Under the pieces are notes generated by a model. The model was not told where the DNA came from and ran no database searches. It saw only the letters and a program-made list of their open reading frames with translations. Made by a program: the position numbers and the translations under genes. A DNA stretch of 64,000 bases from Darksidea phi (lineage: Eukaryota > Ascomycota > Dothideomycetes > Pleosporales > Lentitheciaceae), in NCBI GenBank assembly GCA_030770425.1, contig JASJFT010000023.1:124001-188000 (forward strand), read 5' to 3'. Positions 1 through 11,866 of the stretch are shown here, one piece after another (position 1 is the first letter of the stretch; each line of letters opens with the position of its first letter).

Positions 1-279
1 CCGAGAAACAAACCATGGCATGACTTGTGCTCCGATGTCATGGCTTTGACAGGAGCCTGTGGGGCTCGCTTCGACGCATTAGTGATATGCCGATGAGACA
101 TGATTTGCCCCTCGCCTCTTCGGCCGCCAGGATCAGCAAAGCTGCCGTGGCGAATTTCATCCTCCAACGGGCTAAAGACATTGACCAACCTCACAACTGT
201 CGCAGCAATCCGCCTGGGCCGGCATCATTCTTCCTGCCGTCGCTTACCAGTCTCATACGATTTCCAACAACTCCTCGGT

Positions 280-1234
280 ATGCCTCCTGGCGTCGTCTGC
301 GTCTGGTCGCGGACGGATCCGGACGCTGGCTCGCAAAATTGCGACAATGAGGATGAGTGGACGTTCACCGATCCTATCGCGTCGCTGCGAGGCGTGTCGC
401 GCGGTGTGCGCCTCGAGGTTGCGGAGCAACAGTCCGTAGAGCCACCGTACGTCCACGATATTCCATTCTTGACGATGTATGAGCTCCCAGATGTCACATA
501 TCATCAAGAAAAGGAGTTCAAAGAGTCGGAAGACCGATGTCCATTTAAAGAGAAAGACGACTTCAAACAACGCGTCTATGAGGAAGTAGAGTGCATAGAA
601 GCAGAAGGATTCAAGGGTGGTATGACACCAGAACGCAACGACTGCGAAATTTTTCTGACGCATGGTTCTAACAGACCCAGTGATCGGCGAGCTTTTCATA
701 GTAGTGACGGGTGAGGGCTATCCCGAAGGTTCCGCAGAAGAATTCTGGACCTTCCACCGAGAAGAATTCGTAGGATCTTTTATGCAAGGTCCCGAATTCA
801 TCCGCGGACAGGTTTTCAAGATGGTTGGCGATGTAGGCCCGGAAGTAAAGAGCGAAATCCCAACCGGCCCGTATCTGTTTGTCTACCAATGGGATTGTCC
901 GGAGGTGCCGTGGAGTGAGTTTATAGCCGCGGCGCAAACTAAAGGATACAAAAAGCATATTGAGAACGGTATCAAATGGCAAGGGCTGAATTACCACCCG
1001 ATTCGATTCACCGAGAAGCAGGACGTAGATAGAATGGTGAAGAGCGAGAAAAGCGAGGCGGAGGAGGTTAGTGTAGACGAACGGAGCAAGAACGAAGATG
1101 TGACCGAACAGAAAAATGCGGGGTCGAAGGAATTGGGCATACATGAGGCGACGGGTCCGGCTTACCATGGAGGGCGAGAGACGGTCAAGGCAAGAGAAGA
1201 GGGTGAACACGCACAAAAGTTGGGTAAAGAATGA
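280..1234 (+). CDS. EthD-like (dimeric alpha/beta barrel) hypothetical protein, two exons
   Basis: Two reading frames join through an intron at 620-674: donor GTATGA, branch-like CTGAC at about 654, acceptor AACAG. The phases match exactly, giving a 299-residue protein. The ATG at 280 is chosen because the protein then opens with a hydrophobic beta-strand-like stretch (MPPGVVCVWSRT), as EthD-like fungal proteins do. Phrases such as PFLTMYELPD in the first half and PYLFVYQWDCPE in the second suggest two repeats of the ferredoxin-like EthD fold. The last 60 residues are charged and low in complexity (many E and K) and look disordered. EthD-like proteins are usually small accessory proteins of degradation or secondary metabolism; no catalytic residue can be assigned. 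An upstream exon cannot be excluded. The gene model is fairly secure, the family name less so. Confidence 0.5.
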
Positions 1235-2749
1235 GGCGGTTCCGTCACGGCGGCAAACGGGGCGGAGCCGGACAACCTGAGAGCCTTTCCCCGATATGCC
1301 TAGGGACAAAGTGGCGCGGACAGGCGAAGCGCCGGAGCCAACGCCGGCCCCAGTATTTCCATGGAGGGCGCCTGTTGCGCGAATGTATTAGACAATGCTT
1401 TCGAGCTTGCTTTCATGGTGGATTTATACCGTGCTCTAGGAGCTGCGTAGGCTACATAGAAGGAGAGGAAATGGTTGTAATGAAAAGAGAAGCTAATGTT
1501 GATTCTGTGCACGTGCGTCGCGCTTGCGCGAACCTTTCTGTGCCCCGCTGACTCTGCCGCCCTGCTAATAGCGAAGACTCCACCCATATTCTCGGTCTAT
1601 GCAGCCTTTGATGCAGCCTTGCAGCTGGTATACAGCGCATATTCATCGCAGCTATATACGAAGCATGGCGCGCGGCGCGTTGCGGCGATATGTTGGATAT
1701 CGAGTTCGGGCATTTTGTAGCCAACCCGGTTCGGATTACGAAACAAGGGCCACGGAGCTTGGGCGAAATTGCTGCGGCCCATCAGACGATGTGTAGCATG
1801 GCGCGAAAAGGAGTGGGTTGGGAGACGAGAAGTACGAGATACTGGTGTCCTATCCTGCGGTCGTCCTGATCTGCGATCGAAAGGCGGAAGGGTCTGCGAC
1901 GTACGATAATGGACTTGTCAATCTGCGAAAGGTTGTTGAGCAACTGACGGTTCTCGTGATGCGTACCGGTGCATCTTTGGCAAATCTGGTTACGTTCAAC
2001 GACTTGGAGCCGCATGCTCTACCACTAGAACGATCTGACGCGCATGGCATAGATGTTCGGCGAATACTATTAGCCATCGCTGTGGACTTTATCGTAAACC
2101 TTGAGGATCATACGAGAGGACCAAGAAAGAGGACGATGCACAAGTATAATAGCGACTTATGCCACCATAAAAGCCCGAGAGGCTTCGATAGGACTGTCAC
2201 GAATGACCCGCAGATGTGGGTTGCTGCTCTGAAGGCACCGTATGTGAGGAAGGCCCTGACTGCCCGAAGGACATACAAGAAGCAATTCAACGATCGAGGC
2301 TCGCGTTTCTGGGGCTCCGTGTGACTTCGACTTTGAGCATGAGGAATGGTCGTGCCACTGGAAGTCTGGGTATGATGCTGCATCTTGAGGCTTCTCCCAT
2401 ATGTATTGGTGAATAGGAAAGACTCGGGACTCGCCATATCGTAGCGCCCCGTACCGAGAGTTTTCGTGAAAGTGGTATGCGCGATCTAGGGATGTTTGCC
2501 TTATGGTATCGCATATCGATCGTCGCGGCTGCTAACAGTGGTGGTAGTTCCGCATGCATGGGAAACTTTGAAGCTAAGATCCGCTAGACACCGAAATATC
2601 GAGCTCAACAACTGGCCGATATCAGTGGCTGGCCTATATCGAGCTCAGTAGCTGGCCTATATAGAGGTCAGTTCCTCATTGCTATGTCTTGCTCGATTTA
2701 TTGTATTATTTCGGTTTCGAATGCAATGCCTCCTGACTATGAACGGCCC
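1235..2749. other. Non-coding gap with short degenerate repeats
   Basis: No gene is supported here. A 168-codon open frame at 1818-2324 (+) has no recognisable motif, is overlapped by equally open frames on the other strand, and is treated as chance. Around 2594-2665 there are loose repeats of a roughly 20-nt unit containing CGAGCTCA and CTGGCCTATAT. The 3' end of the zinc-ribbon gene follows. Confidence 0.5.
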
Positions 2750-3613
2750 TCACGAAGTTCTACGCCTTACACGCTGTTTCAAAGCCCTCTTATAACACTG
2801 CGCATGGTCCCCATTCCAATCATGATTTGGTCCAACGCTAAACCGGTACCATTCATTCGTGCAACGCTTCCCACAGTGACAAACGACGCCTCCAAAGTCT
2901 ATTGCAGCGTAGCCAGCACCGAACTTATGCTTTCGTACTTCTTTCGCGCGATGGCTAAGGCCGCAATTCGGGCAAACCATGCCGTAGGGAACGAGATTGT
3001 GGTCGTCGAAAGCGGGGACGGGGACGATATATGGGCCAGTCATGACGTGGCGGCCAATGACTTGTGTGGATACGTCGTCTTCGCTGAAGAAGTGATTGCA
3101 GCGACCGCAAGAGAGGCGGCTGAACGGATGGGGGCTCACACGGTGAATTAGTGGGTTCTGGTGGTTGCAGACGATGCACCACCACATGCCGTCCACTGGA
3201 TTCGTCTTGGTCTGTAGAGACTGAAGATGTCGATATTCTGGGGTGTATTCTGGGTAAGATGCCCCGTAATTTAAGCTAGGTGCTCGAGGCATTCCTTCAA
3301 GTCGGCGTTCAAACTCCTCATCTATTTGCGGCGTTGGTGATTGGCTGGTATCACGAGGACCACCGGCAGCTCGAATAAGGGTAGCGATACCACGGAAACT
3401 CAAACCCATCTTGATCATGTGATAGAATTTGCTTTTGCTATAGGAACGGCGACGTAGGAACGTGATGACAGCGACGTATAGGGCCAACATCTTGATGCGT
3501 CCCTTCGAAGTCACTGAACTTTGCATGGCGTGGTGCTGAAATATTGGTATTTCTTGTGAACAATGTCGATACGGGTTTGCGGTGTAAGTCGAAGAGGTGG
3601 TATGGGTGAACAA
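2750..3613 (-). CDS. Probable double zinc-ribbon protein
   Basis: Single open frame of 287 codons. The first in-frame ATG is at 3613; one at 3526 (the Met before QSSVTSKG) may be the true start and would give 258 residues. The C-terminal half carries ordered Cys pairs: a CIVC pair, a CGRC pair, then CPNC and a CHCGKRC cluster, spaced as two treble-clef or ribbon zinc sites. WWCIVCNHQN and YGMVCPNCGLSH are typical of the fungal 'probable double zinc ribbon' proteins, which are common in Pezizomycotina and of unknown function. The N-terminal part is basic (KGRIKML, RRRSYSKSK) with no signal peptide. Zinc binding is inferred from the Cys spacing. The role could be nucleic-acid or protein binding, but nothing in the sequence decides this. 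It lies tail-ward of the neighbouring P450 on the same strand. Confidence 0.6.
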   Translation of the reverse strand: MFTHTTSSTYTANPYRHCSQEIPIFQHHAMQSSVTSKGRIKMLALYVAVITFLRRRSYSKSKFYHMIKMGLSFRGIATLIRAAGGPRDTSQSPTPQIDEEFERRLEGMPRAPSLNYGASYPEYTPEYRHLQSLQTKTNPVDGMWWCIVCNHQNPLIHRVSPHPFSRLSCGRCNHFFSEDDVSTQVIGRHVMTGPYIVPVPAFDDHNLVPYGMVCPNCGLSHRAKEVRKHKFGAGYAAIDFGGVVCHCGKRCTNEWYRFSVGPNHDWNGDHAQCYKRALKQRVRRRTS

Positions 3614-3827
3614 TGGAGATGCGTGTCCTTTTGTTCGTGCATGCGTGTCTTAGCATGAGGCAACTATCTTGGCTTGGTGCGCAGCTGCGCACCAACCCAA
3701 AACACGCTTCCGCCCTGTCACGAGTCGCAAGGCTCACCGGCTTTCCAGGCTGACCGGTTTTCTGAGCAAAATATCTCTTTGAAGATGATCCGCCTGCACA
3801 GCCCCACATTCCACTGGTTGTATCGCT

Positions 3828-5531
3828 TTATTCTACCTTTCGCCACCGCACACCCACTTTCTCCGGCTCTCTCATCTCATTTAACAATCTCATCTCTATA
3901 TCCTCTGCTAACCTTCCTACTCTCTCCCTAGCTTCTTCCAGGCTTTCGCCTGTGTCAGGTACCGGCTCGAGGTAATGATCGCGAAAAAGCGCCGCCAAAA
4001 CAGCCACGAGTTCAACCTGCGAAAATCGCTTGCCAGGACACACATTCCTCCCAAAAGCCCACGGAAAGTACCCATCCGCAGTATCTGATGGTAGTGTCTC
4101 ATCTTCAATCGTAGATCCGTAGATGAAGCGCTTGGGGTTCCAGATGAGGTTGTCGGCACCCCAATATCGAGGATGCGTTTGTAGCGCGGGAAGGTTGATT
4201 TCGACGGTGGTGTTTGCAGGGAGAGTGAATGCTTTTCCTTCATGGGAGATGATGCGTGGTTGGGAGCCTGTTGTCTTGACGAGTTGGCCTATAGGATGGC
4301 TAAGCCGGAGTGTTTCGTAAACTACGGCCCAGCAGCGCTTGAGTTTTGTGCAGGTGGCATAGTCCCATTCTTCAACGCCATCTGTGTGAGTATACCGTCG
4401 TATCTCTTCGGACATCCAGGCCTGGACATTAGGATGTGCGGCCAGCTCGGCAAGGATATAGGTTAGCGTTATAGCTGTGGTATCGTTCCCGGCAAAGGCG
4501 AAAACGAAGAGATCGCTGATTATTTCGTCTTTCGTTAGTATAGCCCTGCGAGGCTTCGAAGCATTGAACGCATCGTCACTGGTTTCTTCGCAAGCGCGTA
4601 CCAGATTCGTGACCAGGTTAGGCGAGTTCTGCTTCCCTTGCACAATCAGGCTCCGTTCTTCGTCGATTAACTTCGTTACGTAGGATCGGAAATCCGAGAC
4701 CGCATGGCCTGCTTTCCGCCAAGAGGGCGGAAGCCACCATGCTTCACGCAACTTCTTTTCGCCAAAGACCATAATAGGAACAATCAGGCGAAGAATGGTT
4801 GACAAGCTGTCGCGATATCCGAACGCAGTACCCTTCATACCGCCCTTGCCTTTTTGCCTCGCCTCGCTCTCTGCTCGACTTTCGAACGGATACGATTTGT
4901 CAAAAAGGGCAGCAGCAAGGACGTTCAGGGTGAAGATCCTAGCATCTTGGGCTATCGTGCGAATGGGCTGCGGTGCCCTCCTCGTCCAATATTCCAACAT
5001 CTGCCACCCCTCCTTCAAACTTTCCCTCCATACGAGTTCACAATTCCTCTCCGTGAATGTAACAGCAGCAACCTTCCGATGCCTCTGCCACTCAGTTCCC
5101 TCCGTCGTAGCGAGGTTCTTCCCATAAATATTAAGCACCTCGAAAGCCTCCAGATCTCTGCTAAATTCATCTTTCCTCTTCAAGATATCGCTCGCGACCT
5201 CGCTGTTACAGACTTTTACCCAATTTCCACCGGGAGTGCATATGACGAAGAGATCGCCGAGTTCAAGATGGGGCCGACACCGCTCCCGTGCTTCCCAGCC
5301 TCGGCGGTATGTCGCAACGAAAGAGGCTGTGAAAGGGAAGTAGGAAGCGAGGTGGCAGACGAGCGGAGAAAGTATCATCCAGAGCACTGATCCCGGTGCG
5401 ATGAAGCGGATCGTTATAGGGAGATTTGTTGAGCGCGCCGTGATGTAGTTTTGGAAGAGGGTGTACGCGCTCCAAGCTGCAAATGAAGCCGGAAGAGCGA
5501 ACAGAGCGAGTAAAATATAAGAGAAAGGCAT
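3828..5531 (-). CDS. Cytochrome P450 monooxygenase, intronless
   Basis: One uninterrupted frame of 567 codons from the ATG at 5531. This start is preferred over the ORF's upstream Met because it puts a hydrophobic membrane anchor (FSYILLALFALPASFAAW) at the very N-terminus. All P450 landmarks are present: the I-helix oxygen-binding motif AGNDTT (about residues 347-352, with Asn in the variable position), the ExxR pair in YETLRLSHP (E406/R409), a PERF-like WNPKRF, and the heme loop FGRNVCPGKRF with cysteine ligand at about residue 498. The enzyme should be a microsomal, reductase-dependent monooxygenase. The substrate is not readable from sequence. Length is slightly above the usual 500-540 because of a long N-terminal segment. 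There is no cluster partner next to it, so a housekeeping or detoxification role is as likely as secondary metabolism. Confidence 0.9.
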   Translation of the reverse strand: MPFSYILLALFALPASFAAWSAYTLFQNYITARSTNLPITIRFIAPGSVLWMILSPLVCHLASYFPFTASFVATYRRGWEARERCRPHLELGDLFVICTPGGNWVKVCNSEVASDILKRKDEFSRDLEAFEVLNIYGKNLATTEGTEWQRHRKVAAVTFTERNCELVWRESLKEGWQMLEYWTRRAPQPIRTIAQDARIFTLNVLAAALFDKSYPFESRAESEARQKGKGGMKGTAFGYRDSLSTILRLIVPIMVFGEKKLREAWWLPPSWRKAGHAVSDFRSYVTKLIDEERSLIVQGKQNSPNLVTNLVRACEETSDDAFNASKPRRAILTKDEIISDLFVFAFAGNDTTAITLTYILAELAAHPNVQAWMSEEIRRYTHTDGVEEWDYATCTKLKRCWAVVYETLRLSHPIGQLVKTTGSQPRIISHEGKAFTLPANTTVEINLPALQTHPRYWGADNLIWNPKRFIYGSTIEDETLPSDTADGYFPWAFGRNVCPGKRFSQVELVAVLAALFRDHYLEPVPDTGESLEEARERVGRLAEDIEMRLLNEMREPEKVGVRWRKVE

Positions 5532-7126
5532 AGCTATGTTTGGGTTGAATATGAAGTGAACAGGATGTGAATTGAAGTGAGGAGAGACGTGTCGGGCGTT
5601 GCGCATGTTGGCTTGAGGCCAGCCACGCGAAGAAGCGCCCGTGCCTCTAGTCTGCATTAGACTGGTTTTGCAATATCATACCAAGCCCTTGCATTCTCCG
5701 AAGATGGCTGTAAGTCGTTCGGATGTTAAGACGGACTTAGTTTCAAGATGCCGCCTAAGAACTCGACGCAAGTCGACTTGACTTGGCCGAGGCCGCCGTG
5801 AACTGTGCCCTGTTTCCGGTAGTATGACGGCCTTTTCGTACATCATTGGCTGGTATTTCGCAATGGAAGAGCGACTTGACAGAATTTAGAGATTCTATAT
5901 GCAAGAGCTGAGGCAAATTGATGGAGGGATAATCAGTCGTTGATATTCTGGTATGCACTTCATGCTGAGGTGAATAACTCGGCCTCGACCGGCTTGGAAC
6001 GAATGGCTAATGCGATAGTCGTCGTGTCGAAGTACAGCTCAATCTTGGCATTTAGGCCTTTTGATTTGAGAACAAAAGACTAAGAGGGCTTGGAGACGCA
6101 CGTCGCACACATTGCATCCCTGAAGAGCCTCGCTTGCAAGCTCGTGGAATGAGCAGCTTATCTGGAGATGTGCACACCCCACACGTGGGGCGGTACTCGC
6201 TTTTGATATGGCAGTTATCCAATGCACCTATGTTCGTGGACGTCATGCTTGCGGTCTTCGCTGTGGGATTCGGTCATGTTCTAGAGGTATAGCAATAGGG
6301 TGCGATCTTTTTGTCCTCTCCCTAGTAGTCGACTCAGCATCGTCAGGCGACACGCTTCCCAGAGCCATTTTCGAAGCATATAACTCGACGGTCAACGTCC
6401 ACCACCGAAACTGAAGGATAAAAGTGATAGTGACTTGTGGTGTTGAGTGTTGCAAGGAATGACGGCTCCGACCTCAGCGCGGCTGAGCCACTAGTCTAAG
6501 AGGGGGCTAGCTCAAGCTCCTGGCGAATTCCGAGGCTGCCGAAATACGTCGGCCAATCCTCTGCGTTCGGGTCGCAGATGCAATATTGGGTTTAGCGCGT
6601 TTCTCTAAAGGCCACCGTACACAGCTACCCGGCCTTCTCTTTGATAGCATAGCTCAATGTTCCCCTCCATTCCACATTGGAACCGGGCGGCTTGAGCCCG
6701 GCAGTAGGCTTGACAGAGATCCACAGCGAGTTCGTCAAGAGACGTTGGATAACAGCGTTGTGGCTGTTCTGCGCCGTAGAAACCAGCGCTTCGTCGATGA
6801 AGTTGATGTATGGAGAAACCGACTTCATGCGGATGGTCAATTCAGGTGCTGTAGCGAGTTGCAGTATGAGCGGCCTCGAGGCTGGATTAAGAAGATCTTT
6901 CGCGTTTGGAGGTTGGCCGGATCAAGTGCTACGCTACGATTGAGGGGTCTAATACAGACGATTCAGCGGTAATAGCATTCACATGATACCCACATCATCC
7001 ATAGATTTCCCGCTTAATATAATCAGTCAAAAAGAGGCTAGTTTGCCCGTCAAACTAGCCCTTCCTCGCCGGCCGCAACGAGTCGATATGTACGTCTTTC
7101 GCCCACCCACAGAAGCCGTAACGAAA
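5532..7126. other. Intergenic, upstream of the P450
   Basis: About 1.6 kb between the P450 start and the 3' end of the esterase. Short overlapping open frames on both strands show no motif and no splice signals joining them into a gene. It should contain the P450 promoter and the esterase terminator; no specific site can be named. Confidence 0.5.
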
Positions 7127-8901
7127 TCAGACGCCATTCCTTGGATCTTCTAGAAGCTTATTGATATATGCGCATCTCTGCTGGACGTCGCTCGGCATGG
7201 GCCCAACCTTGTACCCTTCTGCCACAATATCCGCTATCGTCTCATTGGCACCTGTGTATGGCCACTCGGACAGAGGTCGCGCATACGGAGCTGCCGGAAT
7301 AACAGGAAAGTCCCTGCGAAACATGTACTGCAACAAATAGTTCTGCGAAGCGAACGCCAGCTCCAAATTAGCCACCGGAGTTGTGGTATTATCAGCGAAG
7401 AAGAAGTCTGAGCCCATTAGCACACCCTGAGCATTAGGGCGAGGAAGGAGCGACGTACAGCTAAGGTCTAAACCGTGATATGCAGGGGGGACGGAGAAGA
7501 GGAAGCGTCTCGCGCGATCGCCATAAGCCGCTGCGATGTTCGAAGCAGTACAGCCAAACACAATGTCGGTCGTATAGTCCCATGCTAGCTTTTCCGGAAG
7601 CTCTTTTGGATAGGTGTACATTGCCTGAAGTTTCGCGATGCTATCATTTGAAGCGTTGGGAATGTTGCCTCGGACGAGCACCGGGAAACGAGAGGGCATA
7701 TCACGGTCTGATGAGAGACCCAGCCCCTGTTCATTGTTAGCCGAAGTGCAACAACGGATGCTAATAAGGGCTCACCTCGAACGCTGTGTGGCCGACTACA
7801 AGCTGCTTCAATCCTTTGTTGAACTTTCCTTTCGCGAATGCTATTCGGGGGAGGTCAGAAACCAACTCGCCGTCAACCGTGGGCGTCAGTCCGGGGTTCA
7901 ACCCTAACGAGCCGCCTCCAGGAGACGGAATCTGGTCCAATAGCTTCTTGTTTGCGTCTCTCATAGACGACTCTGGGAGACGCCGCAAGCATGCTATGTC
8001 AGCGCAGTTCGTTGAATTGAGGATGAAGTCGAACACCGGACGAGACCGCTCAATATTCTTCCTCGGCGCAATAGCGGGCGATGAAATCCAAGCCCGATCA
8101 AAGGGCAGCTTCAATTGGCCTTCCTCGCCAAGCAGCATCCAAGTTATGATCCCAGCCCCAGCGCTCTGTCCAATCACGGTGATATTGTCTGGATCGCCCC
8201 CGAACTTGCATATGTACTTCTTTGTCCACTCTATTGCGGCGAGCGAGTCCCATACTCCAAGGTTACCGTTCATGTCATCCTCAAACTTCGGCAGCCAGCC
8301 GGAGATACCGAGCCTACACATTTATCAGCAAAGGTAATACCTAACCATGGGCAGCATACCGATAGTTGTGAGTCACAATAATGAACTGATCACTCAGATT
8401 CAACGGCCGATTAAACAGCCCGTGAGTATTAATCCCAAAGCCTGTCCAATCTTTGCCACCGAATGCGTACGCGCTACCAACGACCCAATGCAGCACCGGC
8501 ACCTTATCACCCTCCTTCACACCTTCCGATACGACTACATTCAAGTACAGACAATCCTCGGAGCCCCAAGTCGAGCCATTGAGCAACGGGAACGGTACAC
8601 CGACAGGTGCTGAAGATAGGCAGTCGGTCTCCCACGAGGAGCGATTGCCGGACTGGATACCGTGTTGATACGGAGGTGGGATGCTGGGCTTACGGAAACG
8701 ATTGCGGCCTGTTGGTGGCTGGGCGTAGCGGATGTTATTGTAGCTGAGGAGGGTGGTGTTTGTGGTAGTCCTGTTCGTGTAGGTGGGCATGTGTTTTGCA
8801 TAGCCAAGATTGATAAGCTTTGGAATGTTGCAGTCTTGCTGGTGAGCGGAGATCAGACTGCAGAGCAAAATGTTCATGACGAGATAATAGACGGGGGCCA
8901 T
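7127..8901 (-). CDS. Secreted type-B carboxylesterase/lipase
   Basis: Three exons joined by introns 8314-8359 (phase 2) and 7727-7775 (phase 0) give 559 residues. The first intron restores the family phrase THNYR-LGISGW and the second GHTAFE-GLGLSSDRD. The start at 8901 gives a signal peptide (MAPVYYLVMNILLCSLISA). Family hallmarks: the SEDCLYLNV strand motif, the nucleophile elbow GQSAGAG with Ser at about residue 231, and a late YHGLDLS histidine region. Glutamine replaces the common Glu before the nucleophile Ser (GESAGG to GQSAGA), as in several fungal members. Several NxT/NxS sites suggest glycosylation. It should hydrolyse ester bonds outside the cell. It is divergent from a Zn2Cys6 regulator 418 bp away. 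Confidence 0.9.
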
Positions 8902-9319
8902 AGTGCGAATCCGAGGAACGAAAGTCTGTCGTGCCTTTGACATCTTCCATAATGGCCAAGTAGCTTTTATACTAATCTTGAAAACAATAGCGTATGCGGA
9001 ACAGCCCTTGGGAACTTTTGTAACAAGGCAAGAGACTAAGAATGCGAGACAACGCTCGACAATCGCGATGACGACGTAAGGCGCAACGGAATACGAGGCT
9101 GAGCGCTAGACCAAAATACGAGCAGACAACCAATCACTCACCAGGAAAAATCTCAGCTAGCATTAAGCGATTACGCCCTTGGCATACCTACCTTAAGAGG
9201 CACTGATCGCTGCACCGCCCCCCCTTACGGATGATACATATTCTCCCCATACTCATAGAAGCTGGGGGTGCGAAGCCACTACCGAATACGCTTTCTCCCG
9301 GCCTTCGGTTACTGCCACG
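8902..9319. promoter_or_regulatory. Shared divergent promoter, esterase and Zn2Cys6 regulator
   Basis: A 418-bp region separates the two divergent start codons, so it must carry both promoters. Divergent pairs like this are often co-regulated. No clear TATA box or CGG-type Zn2Cys6 inverted half-site can be named with confidence. Confidence 0.5.
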
Positions 9320-10561
9320 ATGAGCAACTCTTTGCATGCATTTCGCGTGCGTGCACTTCCTTTGCCGCAACCACCTACATTAGCTACCCGTGACGACGGG
9401 TCTGTGGAAGTTATTCATACGCGGAGAGCGCATACGAAGTCGAGACGGGGCTGCGATTACTGTAAGCTGCGCCGGAAGAAGTGTGACGAGCGCCGACCCA
9501 CCTGCTCTCTTTGTGCGACCAAGGATGTAGAATGCACATATAAGAATGCCGGGCAACCACGTCGGCTCCACAGCAACGCACTAGTTAGGGATACACGTAG
9601 CCTTCAACGTTTCCTATGGCCTGGTCCACCCTCCCCAGCAGTTCTGACAACGAAGTCAGCTGAGATCAGCCACACGAAGTACGACCTATACCTAGTTGAC
9701 CATTTCGTTAAGAGAGCAGCCCGATACTTCGAATTGCCCGAAATGCCAGGCATATACTCTGTCCAAGCGTTTGACTTGGCGAAACAGTACCCTTACCTTA
9801 TGCACGCTATGATCGCCATCGCAGCATGCCATCTCCAACACGTCGGTATCGATGGCCACTGTTACCGACTACCTGAAGCGTTCCACTGCCAGATGGCCAC
9901 GCGCGGCCTTCGCAACGCCATAGTCTCTATCAATGGCGCAAAGAAATCCGATGCAGTCCTCACAACGTCAATGCTGCTCAACCTTCTCACCTTCTGCGTA
10001 GCCGACTACCGAGAAGATGAGGCGGTTACGACTGAAGGCCCACGCTGGGACTGGCTCCGTATCCAAATCGGGATAACAGAACTTCTTTACCGTACAAAAC
10101 CCTTCCATCCCGAGAGCATGTGGCTTCCTATGTTCATCTCGCAGCACCAAATCCGCATCACCGAGCCCCCCAAGGATGATCTCGACATCCGCCTCGCAGC
10201 CTTCTGCAACATAACTCCCGACAGCACTTGTTCAAACAACCCATACTTCGACTTCTGGGAACAGCTCGCGCCCGTGGTTACACGCACACCTGGACTCCAG
10301 TACATTCGCTTGTATTTGAATGCGGTAGGAGGGATTGACCATAACTTCATCGGGCTTCTGGAGGCGAGGGATGAGAGGGCATTGGTGCTGTTTGCGCATT
10401 GGGCGGGGATGATGTGTTGTATCGACAGTTGGTGGAGCGAGAAGAGGGTGAGGAGGGCTTGTTGGGCGGTTTGTGAGATTTTGGATGGAGTGTTGGTGGG
10501 GACCGAGAGGGAACTTTTGCAGAGACCAGCGGAGGCTTGTGGATTTGCTTTCCAGGTTTGA
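9320..10561 (+). CDS. Zn2Cys6 transcription factor, UPC2/sterol-uptake-control type
   Basis: Intronless 413-codon gene. The binuclear zinc cluster begins near residue 45 with the six cysteines at about 45, 48, 55, 62, 65 and 72 (CxxCx6Cx6CxxCx6C). It is preceded by the basic HTKSRRGC phrase that marks the UPC2/ECM22-like subgroup. After the cluster comes a helical region (about 120-400) of the kind found in the fungal-specific regulatory domain: an YPYLMHAMIAIAACHL helix, then further leucine-rich stretches. UPC2-like factors in yeasts control ergosterol genes, but filamentous fungi have many such paralogues with other, often cluster- or esterase-linked targets. The divergent esterase is the obvious candidate target; this is inference from position only. 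The protein is expected to be nuclear. Confidence 0.88.
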   Translation: MSNSLHAFRVRALPLPQPPTLATRDDGSVEVIHTRRAHTKSRRGCDYCKLRRKKCDERRPTCSLCATKDVECTYKNAGQPRRLHSNALVRDTRSLQRFLWPGPPSPAVLTTKSAEISHTKYDLYLVDHFVKRAARYFELPEMPGIYSVQAFDLAKQYPYLMHAMIAIAACHLQHVGIDGHCYRLPEAFHCQMATRGLRNAIVSINGAKKSDAVLTTSMLLNLLTFCVADYREDEAVTTEGPRWDWLRIQIGITELLYRTKPFHPESMWLPMFISQHQIRITEPPKDDLDIRLAAFCNITPDSTCSNNPYFDFWEQLAPVVTRTPGLQYIRLYLNAVGGIDHNFIGLLEARDERALVLFAHWAGMMCCIDSWWSEKRVRRACWAVCEILDGVLVGTERELLQRPAEACGFAFQV

Positions 10562-11866
10562 GAATAGGGCTGTTGAAGTAGAATATCCATTTGAGATGGT
10601 AGGCTGCTGCTTTCACACTACGTAGGTTGAAAGGTTACTACAACCCTTTTTGAGGGAATTGTTGATCTGGATGTTTGACGCATAATCTCCTTATTTGTCA
10701 ACAAGCGTCTAGTTGTCAGGAGCCGTTATTCTCCCCAAGTAAATGTTGAAAACGAGCCTGTACTACCAATACATTCACGGGTTTCAACATCGCACGTGGG
10801 TTCCGGAGCTATACGGTCGACAGGGACCATGACTGTACTTGTCTTATCTTGACCAAGGGAATTTAAAAACCCTATCTTTAAGGAAAGTTAGACAGTCATC
10901 TATACTTGAAACACGAGCCGAATGGTAATTGAATAACATTTTTCATTATCTTCCATGAGATTGGTGCGGAATACCTGTGTGGACTCGTTCGCGCTCATAA
11001 TCATAATGTAGACTGAACAACATCACCGAGGTCTCCCTCGAACCCATGATTCTACAGAAAACCTATCGCCGACGCTCGCACGCAGGGCGCAAATAAACCA
11101 TCCTCTACCCAAGCTCTCCCGCTTTGGGCATGGAATTCCTCGTCAAAATCTCCAATTTCTTTCTCCATCAAAGTACATCTCTGAGGTCATGCTTGAACTG
11201 TAGTACGAGAGAGTTTCTAAGTAATACGCCCTTTGGGAAGTGCTATTACAGCTGTTGCTAATATTCTGGCAATTAGAAGTTCAACAATTCGGCCCCACCA
11301 AGTTTTGGGCAGCAACCTTCCAACGCTACCGCGGAGAGGCACGTGTGGCGCAGAGCTATGACAACGTGACACTCGAAAGCAACTGGGATACGCCGTCATA
11401 GAATCAGTCAAAAGTGAGCCCGTAAAACAGTGAAGCCTTCGCAGAGTGAGCTAGCTGTACTAGGTAATACATATGTACACGACAACTTTGCAGCTAGGCT
11501 CTTGGGAGCCGCTCAATGCAGCCTCTGAAACCAGATTTAAAATAGAAAAATATAACCGTAGCACAAAAGAATATCGGTTACATCAATACCGAGCTAGCTT
11601 GTGATACGGCACTGAGCTGCTGTCGGATTGCCCAAGCAACAGGGAGCCACTTTCGTTAACCCCCAAAACGCAGTTATCGCTAGTCATACAAAACATAACT
11701 TAGTGTCAATGCTCGCCGCCTTCGAAGCTCGAACCTTTTCCCTCCCGGGCCTTGACCTTAACGTCCCCAGTTCTCTTCACCCCACCTCACACGACTCTTG
11801 CGGCCCCTCCGTATTCCGTAAACGATCGTCACAACACTCACATCTCCCTTCCAACTCTTTCACATC
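10562..11866. other. Non-coding gap
   Basis: About 1.3 kb, relatively AT-rich, with no open frame that carries a motif. It holds the terminator of the regulator gene and the promoter of the membrane-protein gene. The CT-rich stretch just before 11867 (about 11740-11860) looks like a fungal pyrimidine-rich promoter or 5' UTR. Confidence 0.5.

Noticed and set aside
1818..2324. 168-codon plus-strand open frame
   Set aside because: No motif or splice context, and similarly long frames are open on the opposite strand.
8302..8362. Apparent break in the carboxylesterase frame
   Set aside because: A 46-nt phase-2 intron explains it and restores NYR-LGISG.
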